DNA from: Bog-473 sp963783245
GTDB lineage: Bacteria; Actinomycetota; Acidimicrobiia; Acidimicrobiales; RAAP-2
Direction: 5' to 3'
Length of the DNA: 64,000 bases
Assembly (NCBI GenBank): GCA_963783245.1
Contig: CAWAMS010000002.1
Location: 186,001 to 250,000, forward strand
Shown: positions 59,557 to 64,000 of the stretch, piece by piece
Layout of the letters: each line of letters starts with the position of its first letter
Position numbering within the stretch: the first letter of the stretch is position 1
Program-made: the position numbers and the translations under genes
The notes under the pieces: generated by a model
The model's database searches: none
The model's input: the letters and a program-made list of their open reading frames with translations, nothing else
Told to the model about the DNA's origin: nothing

Positions 59557-60377
59557 CCCGGGTCGGCGATCTGTCGAGGGCTGTGGCGTCCGACGGCGGC
59601 GCGCTGCACCACGACACGGACGAAACCGGCGAAGTTGTCCGGGTGTGACAGGTGTGCCCCGTGGTGCGCTCCGGCTATTTCGTAGACGGTCGCTCCCGGG
59701 ACGTGGGCCCCCAACCAGGCCACCGTGTCACGGTGATGGGCGGCACTGGCAGTGCCTCCCACCCCGAACACCGCCGGGACAGTGAGGTCGACGACGTCAA
59801 AGGGGGGGTCGCCCCCGAGACTTCCGAAGTCGGCGAGCAGCGCCGGCCCGTCGGCTCGGCGTCCGGCCCGTCCGGCGTCGGAGAGCCGCTCCCAGGCTGA
59901 AGGGCTGACCATCCGCCGGAAGAACCGCTCGGCTTCTTCGCCCGGATCGCCGGGCACGGGCGCCCGCGCACCCGTACCCCCGTCAGTCCGGGGACGTCGG
60001 AATCCGAGCCAGGGCATCGGCGGCTCGAAGGCCCCCACGGCGTCGCACGCCCGGGATTCGGCCACGGCCGCGCCCAGGACGACGTCGCCGCCCACGCTGT
60101 GGCCGACGGCGACGACCGGCGCGGCGCCCCGAGAACGTACCTCTGCAAGGATCGCCCGCAGGTCGGCGACATGGCCGTCGAGGCCCACCACCCCACCGGA
60201 GCGGGAACCCTGGTATCCCCTGCGGTCGTAGGCCAGCACGGTGAGATCGGGCAGGCGCCGCATGACCCGGCGGAAGCTCTCGGCGCGGTCGAGTGAACCG
60301 TGGACCAAGACCACGGCCGGCGCCCCCGGGGTCGCCCCCGCCCGTTCGAGGATGTGGAGTCCGGCGGGATAGCCCAT
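59547..60377 (-). CDS. Alpha/beta-hydrolase
   Basis: 276 residues from the ATG at 60377 (MGYPAGLHILERAG); the 50 in-frame residues upstream cross the kgd promoter and are not protein-like. The oxyanion HGS is in VVLVHGSLDRAESFRRV, the nucleophile elbow is GHSVGGDVV, and the catalytic His is in the IAGAHHGAHLSHPDNF end. It has a Gly/Pro/Arg-rich insertion in the cap region. It is a serine hydrolase of unknown substrate. A TACTGT box lies 11 bases before the start. Confidence 0.83.
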   Translation of the reverse strand: MGYPAGLHILERAGATPGAPAVVLVHGSLDRAESFRRVMRRLPDLTVLAYDRRGYQGSRSGGVVGLDGHVADLRAILAEVRSRGAAPVVAVGHSVGGDVVLGAAVAESRACDAVGAFEPPMPWLGFRRPRTDGGTGARAPVPGDPGEEAERFFRRMVSPSAWERLSDAGRAGRRADGPALLADFGSLGGDPPFDVVDLTVPAVFGVGGTASAAHHRDTVAWLGAHVPGATVYEIAGAHHGAHLSHPDNFAGFVRVVVQRAAVGRHSPRQIADPGQG

Positions 60378-60426
60378 GGGTAGAGGTGACAGTATCGCCC
60401 TGCCCCAAAGCGACCAGCGCCCCCGG

Positions 60427-60432
60427 TAGGGT
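60427..60432 (+). promoter_or_regulatory. -10 box of kgd, leaderless type
   Basis: TAGGGT, 6 bases before the ATG at 60439. Confidence 0.5.
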
Positions 60433-60438
60433 GGGTCT

Positions 60439-64000
<3,562 letters not shown>

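Overview
The window is chromosomal DNA from a GC-rich actinobacterium, most likely a member of the Acidimicrobiia. Signs are strong G/C preference at third codon positions, pafB/pafC-type WYL regulators, a kgd-type multifunctional 2-oxoglutarate enzyme, an F420-pathway guanylyltransferase (cofC), a eukaryote-like glutamine synthetase II, many start codons that look leaderless (TANNNT 6-8 nt before ATG/GTG), and a secreted protein built from GYWLVAADGGIFSFGDA-type repeats, which I associate with this class. The assignment is inference; there is no rRNA or tRNA in the window.

Layout. 1-1901: end of an FtsX-like ABC permease. 2003-5647: quaternary-amine (osmoprotectant) ABC importer: binding protein and two permeases on the minus strand, ATPase divergent on the plus strand. 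5652-7702: channel-like membrane protein and a lipoprotein. 8025-18372: an unbroken hopanoid operon (hpnC, hpnD, hpnE, polyprenyl synthase, squalene-hopene cyclase, HpnG-IspH fusion, hpnH, dxs) in which nearly every stop overlaps the next start. It holds precursor supply (Dxs, IspH), squalene formation, cyclisation and side-chain addition. 18146-22508: zinc-ribbon protein, DEAD-box/cold-shock fusion helicase, repeat-bearing L,D-transpeptidase and a lone Flp pilin. 22622-25579: MMPL exporter with a frameshift and its divergent TetR regulator. 25742-33355: glutamine synthetase II, a candidate structured RNA, secA, prfB, ftsE, ftsX and an SSB protein. 33356-46509: msrB, a sugar nucleotidyltransferase, a second dxs with an MFS transporter and a thioesterase, tldD/tldE, an FmdB-like zinc ribbon behind a CIRCE-like operator, moaC, a frameshifted acyl-CoA carboxyltransferase, a CtaG-like protein and pafB/pafC. 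47494-51381: a small mobilisation-type module (TrwC-type relaxase and a soluble coupling ATPase, convergent), a spacer with a perfect 12-bp inverted repeat, and a Lys/Ala repeat histone-H1-like protein. 51462-64000: PIG-L deacetylase, cofC, gpsA, a GH38 alpha-mannosidase broken by two frameshifts, an acyl-CoA synthetase, small proteins, rnhB, a hydrolase, and kgd running off the right edge.

The most unusual items are: the HpnG-IspH fusion; the RNA candidate at 26778-27049, whose predicted first base begins a perfect 13-bp end-closing helix just upstream of secA-prfB; the relaxase/coupling-protein pair with its palindrome; the CIRCE-like site before an FmdB-type gene; and two oppositely oriented -10 boxes that overlap by five bases between a thioesterase gene and tldD. 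Five apparent frameshift sites in four genes (MMPL, a small membrane protein, the carboxyltransferase, GH38 twice) mean that either assembly indels or real gene decay must be considered.
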